DNA of 64,000 nucleotides from JASSUD01 sp031963445 (GTDB lineage: Bacteria > Pseudomonadota > Gammaproteobacteria > Burkholderiales > Burkholderiaceae). The position numbers were made by a program, and so were the translations under genes. The notes beneath the pieces are model-generated. The model was not told the origin of the DNA. It searched no databases and saw only the letters and a list, made by a program, of their open reading frames with translations. The stretch covers positions 248,001 through 312,000 of the forward strand of contig JASSUH010000001.1 of NCBI GenBank assembly GCA_031963445.1. The letters run 5' to 3'. Positions 25,143-34,576 of this stretch are shown here, piece after piece; position 1 is the stretch's first letter; each line of letters begins with the position of its first letter.

Positions 25143-26207
25143 ATGATGCGAATTGCACAAATTGCTCCCCCACATGAGGCAGTTCCACCTAAGCTCTATG
25201 GAGGAACTGAGCGCGTGGTTTCTTATTTAACTGAAGCACTGGTCGAGTTAGGTCATGAGGTTACGCTGTTTGCCAGCGGTGACTCCCAAACGAAGGCAGA
25301 ACTTAGAGCCATCTGGCCACGCGCATTGCGGCTTGACCCATCGATACGCGACCATATCGCTCCTCAAATGTTGCTGCTAGAAGAGGTGTGCAAAGCCTAC
25401 GAGGAATTCGATATTTTGCATTTTCACCTTGATTATTGGCCGTTCTCATTGTTTTCCCGCTTTGGCGCACCGTTTGTCAACACGATGCATGGTCGACTTG
25501 ACTTACCCGAATTGCAACCTGTTTTTAATACTTTCTCGAAGGTTCCAGTTGTTTCTATTTCTAATTCACAGCGTTTGCCGCTGCCCCAAGCCAATTGGAT
25601 GCAGACCATTTATCACGGTCTGCCAACTGACTTATTAACCCCGCAAACTGATATTCAACCAGAATACCTCGCGTTCCTTGGCCGCATTTGCCCGGATAAA
25701 GGGGTTGATACTGCGATCAGAATCGCGGCCCAAAGCGGATTGCCGCTCAAGATCGCGGCCAAAGTGGATAAAGCGGATAAAGTCTACTTTGAAACAGTGA
25801 TCGAGCCTTTACTGTCACAAGCACACGTAGAATTTATTGGCGAAATTAATGAAGCGCAAAAACCAGCGTTCTTATCCGGTGCAAAAGCGTTGCTGTTCCC
25901 CATTGACTGGCCAGAACCATTTGGACTAGTGATGATCGAAGCGATGGCATGCGGCACCCCAGTGATCGCGTTTAGACGCGGCTCGGTGCCAGAAGTCATC
26001 GACGATGGCGTCACTGGCTTTATCGTCGAAGACGAAATAGGCGCCCTGGCTGCCATTGCGCGACTCCATCAATTGCCACGCACTAAAATCCGCGAGCGCT
26101 TTGAAGAACGCTTCACCGCTAAAGTGATGGCCAATAACTACCTGAACCTGTATAGCGAAATACTGCATGCACGCAAACACCCGTATCTGCGGCAAGTTGC
26201 AGGCTAA
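25143..26207 (+). CDS. Family 4 glycosyltransferase
   Basis: 354 residues from the ATG at 25143, 9 nt after AAGGAG; the ATG at 25134 touches the Shine-Dalgarno site and is rejected. GT-B fold: N-terminal domain with IAPPHEAVPPKLYGGTERVV near the start, acceptor-side HFHLDYWPFSLFSRF and NTMHGRLDLPE; C-terminal UDP/NDP-sugar domain with FLGRICPDKGVDTAIRIA and the EX7E motif in EPFGLVMIEAMACGTPVIAF. It stands alone, so donor and acceptor are unknown. Similar lone GT4 proteins of the YGGTERV type are common in proteobacteria. Confidence 0.88.
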   Translation: MMRIAQIAPPHEAVPPKLYGGTERVVSYLTEALVELGHEVTLFASGDSQTKAELRAIWPRALRLDPSIRDHIAPQMLLLEEVCKAYEEFDILHFHLDYWPFSLFSRFGAPFVNTMHGRLDLPELQPVFNTFSKVPVVSISNSQRLPLPQANWMQTIYHGLPTDLLTPQTDIQPEYLAFLGRICPDKGVDTAIRIAAQSGLPLKIAAKVDKADKVYFETVIEPLLSQAHVEFIGEINEAQKPAFLSGAKALLFPIDWPEPFGLVMIEAMACGTPVIAFRRGSVPEVIDDGVTGFIVEDEIGALAAIARLHQLPRTKIRERFEERFTAKVMANNYLNLYSEILHARKHPYLRQVAG

Positions 26208-26235
26208 CCATTTATGACTAAATAAGTATCAATCC

Positions 26236-26275
26236 GCGCAGCGCGAAACAGCCTTCAATATCAATCGCGCTGCGC
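26236..26275. terminator. Hairpin after glycosyltransferase gene
   Basis: Perfect 11-bp stem GCGCAGCGCGA (26236-26246) with TCGCGCTGCGC (26265-26275), 18-nt loop, 29 bp after the stop codon; no strong T-run. The remaining 26276-26535 is AT-rich; it holds a second imperfect hairpin around 26447-26475 (TATCACGCTAC/GTAGCTTGTGATA) but no gene. Confidence 0.5.
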
Positions 26276-26535
26276 AGCCTTTAGCCTTCTTCCCTCACCT
26301 GATCGCCGCTAAACGCTGGCAACCCTCATCCCTTTTCTTGCTTGACAAAAAAGCAACCAAGGAAACTACTTGACTTAATAGCAAACCAAATCAGCTCAGG
26401 TAGAATACTTACTCGTCGTTTTTTAAGATTTTTCTTAATTTTTCGTTATCACGCTACTTACTTCGTAGCTTGTGATACAGAAAATTCTTATTGCTTGTAA
26501 ATAGAAAAGTTCACCCACTTTATTCATAACGCTGA

Positions 26536-27984
26536 ATGAAAAAGATAGCCATTTACACTCCTAAAATTCTGGAACATCGATATTGCTCATTTTCTGCCCT
26601 TGCCGAATCCGTCTCTACCGAAAATTCAGATGACCATCCTGCTCAACCAGCACAACAAGCAAATCAGAAAAAAGAGCCATTCTCACCGAATAAATCGTTC
26701 AACTCTTTTCTCATCACCCACCCTGCCTTACTCTCTTTAAATACTGAGGCTAGCGCTAATACTTGCGAACGCCAGAATTTATCACCTAAATGGTGCGGAG
26801 TTCAGCAGAAAAATTCTAAAGACAAATTATCAAAAGAACTTCACACACTTCTTATACAAACTGAAACGCTCTTAGCGAGAAAAAGCACAGTCCTCTCCAA
26901 CCCTTTTAATAAAAGACAAAAGCCTAGTTGGAATGAAATAGAAAGATCTTTTTTAGAAAATCTTGAAAGTCAGCTCAATAATCTAAATGAGGAAATAACA
27001 AAAGAATCAAGAAACCAAGAAAATATTGAATTTATTCAAGAAAAAATTAATAATTTAATAAAATATCATCCAGATATAAACATGGATGATACAACAGCAA
27101 CATCAAACTCCCTTCGCAGATGGAGAAGTGCATCCACTAATATAGAAAAAATTTTTAATAAAAAAGAACATCAATCAAATCGATTAGATAAAAATAACTC
27201 GGACAACGATCAATCTAATTATTTAAATACAATTTCCTTTATTTTGGACAATTTGTTTTTTGAAAATAAATTAAAACTCATTAAATGCATATCGCCTCGC
27301 GCGGATCAATTTCATATTAGCAAAAATATAATTGAATATATTTTAAAACTAGATGAATTTCATCTAAAAATAACTTCATCTATAGCCCCACATACACATG
27401 AAAAAATAAATCCTTACATAAATAAAGAAAATTGCGACATCAAAATAATAAACCTAATAGATATATTTGAAGCATGGGGCAGCAAGCTTTGCGAGGAAAA
27501 AAATAATGAAAATATAGAAATTATCGTAAATTATCTTAATTTTATAGATAATTTACTTTTCAGATTTTACAATTTTGGATTAGCCGCAGCAGAAAGGCCG
27601 AATATTCTCGATTTATCGGGTCTATTTCCAGAGGCGATAGATTTAAGGGAATTAGTTTATCAACGCTCTCGAGAAATACCGATTACAGTAATGGATATTT
27701 TGAAAGATAGAGTGAAAGAAGAGTCATTGAAAGTACTTAAACTTAGCAAAGACTATAGTGAGACTGAGATAGATAATTGCTATCAATCAATAATAATACT
27801 TTCTCAAATACAACAAGAAACATTTAGCAATCCCATGCTTTACCGTAGAATAGAGAAATCTGGCAATTATAAGAAATATGAAAATCAGAAAATAAGTTTC
27901 GAAAATCGGATAGAAAATCTTAAGAAGGCATATCGAAACTTAAGATTTATAGATATATTAGACAAATCAATTGAGCAGCAATAA
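26536..27984 (+). CDS. AT-rich orphan protein, helical, possible degenerate J-domain-like end
   Basis: 482 residues, not recognised. It is the most AT-rich gene in the window and rich in Asn, Ile, Lys and Glu, unlike its neighbours; this points to transfer or relaxed selection. The N-terminal 60 residues are Ser/Pro/Gln-rich. There is no signal peptide or membrane helix, and helices run throughout. The C-terminus (about 397-473) has SLKVLKLSKDYSETEIDNCY then, after a gap, ENRIENLKKAYRNLRF, the spacing of J-domain helices I and IV, but without HPD in place. A YHPD occurs at 177-180 in an unrelated position. A host-directed role is guesswork. Confidence 0.7.
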   Translation: MKKIAIYTPKILEHRYCSFSALAESVSTENSDDHPAQPAQQANQKKEPFSPNKSFNSFLITHPALLSLNTEASANTCERQNLSPKWCGVQQKNSKDKLSKELHTLLIQTETLLARKSTVLSNPFNKRQKPSWNEIERSFLENLESQLNNLNEEITKESRNQENIEFIQEKINNLIKYHPDINMDDTTATSNSLRRWRSASTNIEKIFNKKEHQSNRLDKNNSDNDQSNYLNTISFILDNLFFENKLKLIKCISPRADQFHISKNIIEYILKLDEFHLKITSSIAPHTHEKINPYINKENCDIKIINLIDIFEAWGSKLCEEKNNENIEIIVNYLNFIDNLLFRFYNFGLAAAERPNILDLSGLFPEAIDLRELVYQRSREIPITVMDILKDRVKEESLKVLKLSKDYSETEIDNCYQSIIILSQIQQETFSNPMLYRRIEKSGNYKKYENQKISFENRIENLKKAYRNLRFIDILDKSIEQQ

Positions 27985-28025
27985 AAAATATTTAATACTT
28001 ATCTAAAAAATAGTATTAAAAAAGC

Positions 28026-28073
28026 GAAGGGGTGGGTGAACGCAAATAAATATTCAACCTTCACTCACCCTTC
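28026..28073. terminator. Bidirectional hairpin between converging genes
   Basis: GAAGGGGTGGGTGAA (28026-28040) pairs with TTCACTCACCCTTC (28060-28073) apart from one bulge. It is flanked by an A-run on the left and TTCTTCC on the right. It lies between the orphan gene and gcvP, which converge. Confidence 0.6.
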
Positions 28074-28116
28074 TTCCACTGCTAAAAGCACTTAGCACTA
28101 TTCGCAGAAAAATAGC

Positions 28117-31056
28117 TTATATCTCTGTAACCGGTACACAACTACAAAACAAATTTCGATCTCCATGCACATGGTCAGCGCGTCCAACAGGTGGCCAGTA
28201 TTTACGTGTTTTTAGCGTTGGTAACGGATAAGCGGCTGTTTCACGAGAATAAGCATGCGACCAATCATTAGCAGTCACCACAGCCGCTGTATGAGGTGCA
28301 TGTTTTAGTGGATTATCTTCACGCTCAGCACGCCCTTCTTCAATAGCTCGAATCTCTTCGCGAATGGCAATCATTGCATCGAGGAAACGATCTAATTCTG
28401 CTTTGGGTTCAGATTCAGTAGGCTCAATCATTAGGGTGCCGGCTACCGGGAAGCTCATCGTCGGCGCATGGAAGCCATAGTCAATTAAACGTTTAGCAAC
28501 GTCATCAACCGTTACGCCGCTGGTTTCTTTTAATGGACGCAAATCGAGAATGCATTCATGCGCGACAAGCCCGTTGGGGCCGGTATAGAGAATCGGGTAA
28601 TGCGGAGCAAGTTTTTTCGCCAAATAATTAGCTGACAAAATCGCGCTTTCTGTAGCCGCTGTTAAGCCTGCTGCGCCCATCATCGCGATGTACATCCATG
28701 AGATTGGCAAAATCGACGCTGACCCATAAGGGGCTGCCGAAACGGCGCTTATACCTTGTGCATCACGTTGATAAAGACTGGCTGAGTGATTTGGTAAAAA
28801 AGGCTTAAGATGCGCCGCTACCGCCACTGGCCCAACGCCTGGCCCACCACCACCATGTGGAATACAGAAAGTTTTGTGTAAATTGAGATGCGAAACATCG
28901 CCGCCGAATTCACCTGGTGCGCTCAAGCCAACCAACGCATTCAGATTAGCGCCATCGACATACACTTGGCCGCCGTGTGCATGAATTAACTGACAAAGCT
29001 CACGAACATTTTGCTCAAATACCCCATGAGTCGATGGATAAGTAATCATGATGGCTGCCAGCTCTTTTGCGTGCTGCGCTACCTTGGCCCGTAAATCAGC
29101 CATATCAATATTACCGTTAGCATCGCACGCGACCACTACCACGCGCATACCTACCATCTGCGCTGACGCAGGATTGGTGCCATGCGCAGACGCTGGAATC
29201 AAGCAAATATCTCGTTGGGCTTCACCACGCGAAGCATGGTAAGCACGGATCATCAAGAGACCCGCATATTCACCCTGAGAACCAGCATTAGGCTGCAGTG
29301 AGACAGCGGCATAACCCGTACAAGCTGCCAGCATTTGCTCAAGTTGCTCGATCATCTCGCGGTACCCAAGCGTTTGTGCAGCAGGCGTAAACGGATGCAA
29401 GTGGGCAAACTCCGGCCACGAAATCGGCAGCATCTCACTGGTTGCATTGAGCTTCATCGTGCATGAGCCAAGCGGAATCATCGTGCGATCTAAAGCCAGA
29501 TCTTTATCCGCGAGGCTACGCAGATAACGCAGCATGTCATGCTCAGCGTGATGACGGTTAAATACAGGGTGAGTTAAATAAGTGCTGTGACGTACAACGG
29601 AATCAGGCAACACCTGCTCATCTGTGAGGCCAGTATCAAGTTGCTGTAAATCGGGAAGCATTACGCTATGCGAATCTTTTTTAGCAGCAGCAAAGATTTG
29701 CCAAAGTGCCAATACATCATCGCGCGTTGTCATTTCATCAAACGATATGCCAACACTCGTTTGATCTATCTGACGCAAATTGATTTTCTGCGCTGCGGCC
29801 TCAGTATGTAATGCCGCTGTGTAGTTGCCGCTGGCAATCGTGAGCGTATCGAAGTAAGTCGAATTCGTAATCGTATAACCCAGCTGCTTAAGGCCAATCG
29901 CAAAGAGGGTTGTCAAGCGATGCACGCGCAATGCGATTTTGCGTAAGCCATGAGGGCCATGATAGACAGCATAGAAAGAACTCATAATCGCGAGCAGTGC
30001 CTGCGCCGTACAAATATTTGACGTCGCTTTTTCGCGGCGGATATGTTGCTCACGCGTTTGCAGTGCAAGTCGCAATGCTGGTTGTTTTTGCGCATCCACC
30101 GTCACGCCAATCAAACGGCCTGGCAGCTGTCGCTTCAATTCATCGCGTACTGCAAAATAAGCTGCATGCGGTCCGCCAAATCCCATTGGCACACCAAAGC
30201 GTTGCGTGTTACCAATCGCAATATCTGCCCCCCATTCACCGGGCGGAACCAGCAATGTAAGCGCTAATAAGTCAGCCGCTGCAACGACATAGCTACCTGC
30301 CTCATGCAACGCTGCAGCAAGCTCACGATAATCGGCTACATCGCCATTAACCCCGGGATACTGCAGCAACACACCAAACGTATTTGCGCTGAGCGCCTCG
30401 TGCGCCGGGCCAACGATGATTTCAATACCAAGTGGGCAAGCACGAGTCTTAACCACTTCAATGGTTTGCGGCAACACATCGTCAGCAATATAAAAAACCT
30501 TTGACGTCGAACGGCTGGCACGCTGTAGCAACATCATCGCTTCAGCCGCCGCAGTCGCCTCATCGAGCATGGAGGCATTCGCCACAGATAATCCGGTGAG
30601 ATCGGTCACCATTTGCTGGAAATTTAAAAGCGCTTCTAAACGACCCTGTGAAATTTCAGGTTGATAAGGCGTATAAGCGGTATACCAAGCGGGGTTCTCC
30701 AACACATTGCGCAAGATAACGCCTGGCGTATGCGTGCCGTAATATCCTTGTCCAATAAAGGAACGAAACACTTGATTTTTGAGCGCTAGCTTACGCAACG
30801 CGGCTAACGCTTCTGTCTCACTTTTTGCTTCGGTAAAAGAAGCCAACGACAATGGCTCAGCGCGGCGAATTTCAGCAGGTAGCGCTGCGTTCATCAACTC
30901 AGCGCGCGAACTAAAACCCAACACATCCAGCATTTGCTGCTGATCTAAAGCAGTCGGGCCAATATGACGCATAGCGAATGCTTCCTTGTCCTCTAACGAA
31001 GCTAAGGGCACAGACAAAAGTTGACGGTTCAGTAAATCAGATGTGTTCGGGTTCAT
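28117..31056 (-). CDS. gcvP: Glycine dehydrogenase (decarboxylating), P protein
   Basis: 979 residues from ATG 31056 (983 if the GTG at 31068 is used). This PLP enzyme decarboxylates glycine and loads the aminomethyl group on the GcvH lipoyl arm. The PLP lysine lies in HLNLHKTFCIPHGGGG (K728 from the ATG). RHIGPTALDQQQMLDVLG at the N-terminus and ANASMLDEATAAAEAM are conserved. It is a single-chain, full-length enzyme. gcvP is the last gene of gcvT-gcvH-gcvP, but 350 bp with two repeat elements separate it from gcvH. Confidence 0.97.
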   Translation of the reverse strand: MNPNTSDLLNRQLLSVPLASLEDKEAFAMRHIGPTALDQQQMLDVLGFSSRAELMNAALPAEIRRAEPLSLASFTEAKSETEALAALRKLALKNQVFRSFIGQGYYGTHTPGVILRNVLENPAWYTAYTPYQPEISQGRLEALLNFQQMVTDLTGLSVANASMLDEATAAAEAMMLLQRASRSTSKVFYIADDVLPQTIEVVKTRACPLGIEIIVGPAHEALSANTFGVLLQYPGVNGDVADYRELAAALHEAGSYVVAAADLLALTLLVPPGEWGADIAIGNTQRFGVPMGFGGPHAAYFAVRDELKRQLPGRLIGVTVDAQKQPALRLALQTREQHIRREKATSNICTAQALLAIMSSFYAVYHGPHGLRKIALRVHRLTTLFAIGLKQLGYTITNSTYFDTLTIASGNYTAALHTEAAAQKINLRQIDQTSVGISFDEMTTRDDVLALWQIFAAAKKDSHSVMLPDLQQLDTGLTDEQVLPDSVVRHSTYLTHPVFNRHHAEHDMLRYLRSLADKDLALDRTMIPLGSCTMKLNATSEMLPISWPEFAHLHPFTPAAQTLGYREMIEQLEQMLAACTGYAAVSLQPNAGSQGEYAGLLMIRAYHASRGEAQRDICLIPASAHGTNPASAQMVGMRVVVVACDANGNIDMADLRAKVAQHAKELAAIMITYPSTHGVFEQNVRELCQLIHAHGGQVYVDGANLNALVGLSAPGEFGGDVSHLNLHKTFCIPHGGGGPGVGPVAVAAHLKPFLPNHSASLYQRDAQGISAVSAAPYGSASILPISWMYIAMMGAAGLTAATESAILSANYLAKKLAPHYPILYTGPNGLVAHECILDLRPLKETSGVTVDDVAKRLIDYGFHAPTMSFPVAGTLMIEPTESEPKAELDRFLDAMIAIREEIRAIEEGRAEREDNPLKHAPHTAAVVTANDWSHAYSRETAAYPLPTLKTRKYWPPVGRADHVHGDRNLFCSCVPVTEI

Positions 31057-31127
31057 GTTTGGTTTCACGATGAATAAGTGAGAGCAAAATGGATAGAGCG
31101 TAACAAGGCAAGCTATCTCAACTGAGA

Positions 31128-31184
31128 AGGCACTGAATAAGATACACGTGGCAATACTTTGCTCATGATTTATTCAGCGCTCTT
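31128..31184. repeat. Interspersed repeat, family C (diverged hairpin)
   Basis: GGCACTGAATAAG... pairs with ...TTTATTCAGCGCTC, the outer ends of family C elements. It is adjacent to a family A element between gcvP and gcvH. Confidence 0.65.
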
Positions 31185-31364
31185 AGAACTTGTTCACGAT
31201 CTCTACAAGGAGAGATTTGAGCGGTTATCGGTAGTCATGTTGGGGTTCCGTATTTAATTAAACCCTTCACCCCAACCGACGAAAATTGCCAAAGAATCGT
31301 AGGTTGGGGTGACGAAGGAACCCCAACATGCCAACCAAGCCCCACTCATAGACTAAGCAGTTCT
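31185..31364. repeat. Interspersed repeat, family A (full-length copy)
   Basis: Starts AGAACTTGTTCACGATCT, contains GTTGGGGTTCCGTATTTAAT, TCGTAGGTTGGGG and GACGAAGGAACCCCAACATG, and ends CAGTTCT. It sits between gcvH and gcvP on the minus-strand transcript. Confidence 0.87.
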
Positions 31365-31405
31365 TTCATAAGCCTTGCAAAAGGCCTATTTCAATACAAC
31401 AAAAA

Positions 31406-31786
31406 TCAAGCACCAATAAGCTCTTGATAAGCTTGCGCCGACAATAACGTAGCAAGGTCTGCTTGATTGGTAACTTTAAGTTTAACTAACCAAGCATTGT
31501 ATGGCTCTTGATTAACTTGTTCTGGCGCGCTTGCGAGCGCCTCGTTGATTGCCACGACTTCACCAGCAACTGGCGCATAAATATCGGAAGCCGCTTTGAC
31601 AGACTCAACCACAGCAATAGCGTCTTCCGCGTTCACTTCTTTGCCGATAGCAGGTAATTCGATAAAGACAATATCACCAAGCGCTTCTTGCGCATGATCG
31701 GTAATACCGATTAGAACGGTGCCATCCGCATCAACGCGTACCCATTCGTGCGATTCCGTGTATTTCAAATCAGCCGGCAGGCTCAT
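31406..31786 (-). CDS. gcvH: Glycine cleavage system H protein
   Basis: 126 residues. GcvH shuttles the aminomethyl intermediate on a lipoyl-lysine between P, T and L proteins. The lipoylation site is in DAIAVVESVKAASDIYAPVA, with the lysine of ESVKAAS modified. The N-terminus MSLPADLKYTESHEWV is canonical, and AAAGGAA precedes the ATG. Central member of the gcvT-gcvH-gcvP array. Confidence 0.97.
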   Translation of the reverse strand: MSLPADLKYTESHEWVRVDADGTVLIGITDHAQEALGDIVFIELPAIGKEVNAEDAIAVVESVKAASDIYAPVAGEVVAINEALASAPEQVNQEPYNAWLVKLKVTNQADLATLLSAQAYQELIGA

Positions 31787-31829
31787 CTAAGTTTCCTTTG
31801 AGATAAAAACGTGAGAATAAATTTTTTTT

Positions 31830-31941
31830 GAACCTGTTTAGGCTCTCCCTGGCGCCATTCGTAACATTAGGCCGCCTTTGCCGTACGTCTTGTACTGTCT
31901 GCGGCGGCGCAAGACCACCAGGAAAACCCTAAACAGGTTCA
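31830..31941. repeat. Interspersed palindromic repeat, family B (slightly longer copy)
   Basis: GAACCTGTTTAGGCTCTCCC...AACCCTAAACAGGTTC with the conserved centre CCGTACGTCTTGTACTGTCT (opposite orientation to 11798-11900). The left arm has extra bases (GTAACATTAG). It is located between gcvT and gcvH. Confidence 0.87.
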
Positions 31942-31960
31942 TAGAGGTCACTATCATTAA

Positions 31961-33142
31961 TTAACTAACTAACGCTTTGCCATGCCGTACAAACGGAAGT
32001 GACACCACACTAGCGGGCAATAATTTGTCTCGAATCTGAACTTGCACCGTCATGCCAGCACATACATTTAACGGTACCCGAGCGAGTGCGATTGACTGCT
32101 TTAGCGTTGGCGAGAAGGTACCACTGCTAATTTCACCTTCACCCGCAGGTGTAATCACTTTTTGATGCGCTCGCAATACGCCGCCAGCCGCTCCATCTGG
32201 ACGCAGAATTAAACCAACCCATGCATAGCGTTGACCTTTGCTTAGTAAGGCAGCCTTGCCAACAAAATCACGCGGCGCGGCAAGGTCAACGGTCCATCCT
32301 AGGCCTGCATCAAGCGGCGAAGTCTGCTCGTCCATATCTTGTCCGTACAGATTCATACCCGCTTCTAAACGCAACGTATCACGCGCGGCTAAACCACAAG
32401 GCCGAACGCCCTCTTGGTAAAGTGCTTGCCATACATTTTCGGCTGTCTCAGAAGGTACGATTAATTCAAAACCATCTTCGCCGGTATAACCAGTGCGCGC
32501 GATCATTATTTCACCGAACGACGCTTCACCAGCTATCACAGCAAAGTTAAAGGGTTTTAAAGCTTGACTCTTGCTCTCTGTGAAGGGCAACGCGCTCCAA
32601 ACTTTCGCGCGCGCCTGCGGGCCTTGTACAGCAACCATGGCTAAATCACGACGTACCTGAATCTTTAGGTCAACCTTCTCATCTAGCTTCAGTTGCTCGT
32701 TAAGCTGATTCAGCCAATTGATATCATGCGGTGCGGTCGCTGCGTTAACCACCACACGCAAAAAATCTTCATTGAAAAAATACAGAATGACATCGTCAAC
32801 CACGCCGCCATCTGCATTTAATAAACAAGAATAAAGCGCCCGCCCAGGTGCTTTCAATTTATCGACATTATTCGCTGCTGCGTAGCGCAAGAAAGTTTGT
32901 GCACCGCAACTACCGGTTGAACTCGTCACATCAATCACACACATATGTGAGACATCAAACATACCTGCATCAGTTCGCACTGCTCGATGCTCGTCAAGCT
33001 GCGAACCATAATTGAGGGGCATCTCCCAGCCACCAAACTCAACCAAACGCGCCTTCAGTGCACTATGCGCTGCATACAGAGGAGTACGCTGCAGTGTCTT
33101 TAGACCTGGTGCTTGCTGCGGCGCTTGCTTCAATTCAGTCAT
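31961..33142 (-). CDS. gcvT: Aminomethyltransferase, glycine cleavage T protein
   Basis: 393 residues. It transfers the methylene group from the H protein to tetrahydrofolate, releasing ammonia. An N-terminal extension of about 20 residues precedes TPLYAAHSALKARLVEFGGWEMP, the usual start of homology. DVSHM, FLRYAAANNVDKL, ARTGYTGEDGFELIV and the C-terminal barrel SGTFSPTLKQSIALARV are present. AAGGGA lies before the ATG. The region just upstream is a family C repeat; no glycine riboswitch was recognised. Confidence 0.96.
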   Translation of the reverse strand: MTELKQAPQQAPGLKTLQRTPLYAAHSALKARLVEFGGWEMPLNYGSQLDEHRAVRTDAGMFDVSHMCVIDVTSSTGSCGAQTFLRYAAANNVDKLKAPGRALYSCLLNADGGVVDDVILYFFNEDFLRVVVNAATAPHDINWLNQLNEQLKLDEKVDLKIQVRRDLAMVAVQGPQARAKVWSALPFTESKSQALKPFNFAVIAGEASFGEIMIARTGYTGEDGFELIVPSETAENVWQALYQEGVRPCGLAARDTLRLEAGMNLYGQDMDEQTSPLDAGLGWTVDLAAPRDFVGKAALLSKGQRYAWVGLILRPDGAAGGVLRAHQKVITPAGEGEISSGTFSPTLKQSIALARVPLNVCAGMTVQVQIRDKLLPASVVSLPFVRHGKALVS

Positions 33143-33162
33143 ACATCCCTTCAGGTATTTAA

Positions 33163-33289
33163 TTAAGGAAGCGCTGAATAAATCGGGAGCGGCAGGATAA
33201 ACAACTGAGGCCTCCCTCTTTTACATTAGGTGCTAATGTACTGGCAGCAAAGGCATGCCTTGCTCCCGATTTATTCAGCGCTTCCTTAG
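33163..33289. repeat. Interspersed repeat, family C (best copy)
   Basis: 127 bp with about 27-bp terminal inverted repeats: GGAAGCGCTGAATAAATCGG...CCGATTTATTCAGCGCTTCC (33168-33187 and 33265-33284). The core includes AACAACTGAGGCCTCCCTC and GCTAATGTACTGGCAGCAAA. It lies 21 bp upstream of the gcvT start, where it would separate the gene from any distal promoter. Confidence 0.9.
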
Positions 33290-33403
33290 TGTTCGGTAGG
33301 AGAACGCTTAACTATACTTATCGGTGCGTATTTTACTATCCAGCGTTTTGATCTTGCGAAAAAACGATACACGGTATGACAAATTACTATTTTCTTTGCT
33401 TTT

Positions 33404-34576
33404 TCAGGCCATATTGCTAGCAAAGGTGTCCAGCGCATAACCGAGGCAAGCATTCTGTAGCTGCGCGACTTCTTGTTGTACCTCTGACACCTCAAAATAG
33501 CTTTCTATTAAAGCATTAAGGTAATGCTTAATATTTCCAATTTTTACTAAGTTGCGCCGTGTTGGGATTTCTTCTTGTTCTAACTTCCCCCAAACATTCC
33601 TTATCTCTCTAGTGAGCATGCTTTTGATAAGGATCGTTTCCTCCATTGAAAAATCTTTTCTTAACGCAGCACCCTCTGTTATTCCATACTTTCTTAACTC
33701 AAGTAATTTGTCTATGACAAATGCCTCTTGAGCAGCAAGATTCGCCTTCATAGGATCTGCCAAGTCTTCCCACAGCAAAACAGAAATAGAAATACGTAGC
33801 ATTTGATAAACAGATGGCTTGAACATAACGTAGCTTTGCGCAAAATCTGCTTCAAAACCATCAATGTAACGGGGAATGAGTTTTATATCTTCTTGATAAA
33901 GGTGCGGATCTTTTAGCCCTTGAGCATGCATGTTTTTTATAGTTTGCTTCTCTAACAACAACAAAATTTCAACTTGTTGCCAAATGCTCCCTGCCCTTTC
34001 TTGCAGCTCATTTAACGCATCTAGGTGAATCTGGTATTGCTTCTGAAGCTCTGTCTGCGCTTGCTCAATGAGTTTTAATCCAGTTTCTCCTGCTTCCCAC
34101 TCAACTTGCATTGCTTTAAGCTCATCTGAATTCTTTGTTAACTCCTTTGTTATTTGGACAAGTACCGCTCGCTTGGTAGCGGGATCTTGGCGCAACGCTG
34201 TTCGTTGCTCACGTAGTGATCGACATTTATTGGCTTGGTTGATAGCCCCCCAATAGTCTTGCCCTCTGCGTATAAATTTTGCGTTCAGTTCATGTTGCTT
34301 ATCTATAAACTCTCTGTTTTTAGAATTTTTTGCGAAGATTGCATGCTGTAACTCTCCACCCTCTTTCCACTGCACTAATAACTGGTTTTTGAGTTGCAGA
34401 TATACATTCTTATTCTCTAAAGGCTCTACTGACGTAGCACAGCTTATTTCCGATGCAACTGATGAAGATGGATCCGCTGAGCTCGATCTTCTTCCCGTAC
34501 TCTCTGGAGAAGAAGATCGAGTAGATGCAAACTGCAGGCTATTAGTTAGGCTAGATAATCCATATGGACCGCCCAT
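33404..34576 (-). CDS. Orphan Ser-rich/coiled-coil protein
   Basis: 390 residues, not recognised. The first 50 residues are very Ser-rich (SSSPESTGRRSSSADPSSSV, 21-40); the rest is predicted helical, with coiled-coil propensity about 58-215. No signal peptide or membrane helix. A strong AGGGGGAG site precedes the ATG. It has the same Ser/Thr-rich lead plus helical body as the orphans at 3465 and 7583, but no hydrophobic hairpin. Secreted effector without signal peptide is an inference. A 13-bp perfect inverted repeat lies in the 5' coding part (34483-34522). Confidence 0.7.
   Translation of the reverse strand: MGGPYGLSSLTNSLQFASTRSSSPESTGRRSSSADPSSSVASEISCATSVEPLENKNVYLQLKNQLLVQWKEGGELQHAIFAKNSKNREFIDKQHELNAKFIRRGQDYWGAINQANKCRSLREQRTALRQDPATKRAVLVQITKELTKNSDELKAMQVEWEAGETGLKLIEQAQTELQKQYQIHLDALNELQERAGSIWQQVEILLLLEKQTIKNMHAQGLKDPHLYQEDIKLIPRYIDGFEADFAQSYVMFKPSVYQMLRISISVLLWEDLADPMKANLAAQEAFVIDKLLELRKYGITEGAALRKDFSMEETILIKSMLTREIRNVWGKLEQEEIPTRRNLVKIGNIKHYLNALIESYFEVSEVQQEVAQLQNACLGYALDTFASNMA

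Noticed and set aside
33143..33403. Glycine riboswitch before gcvT
   Set aside because: The region is mostly a family C repeat and short AT-rich sequence; no tandem glycine-aptamer-like core is visible.
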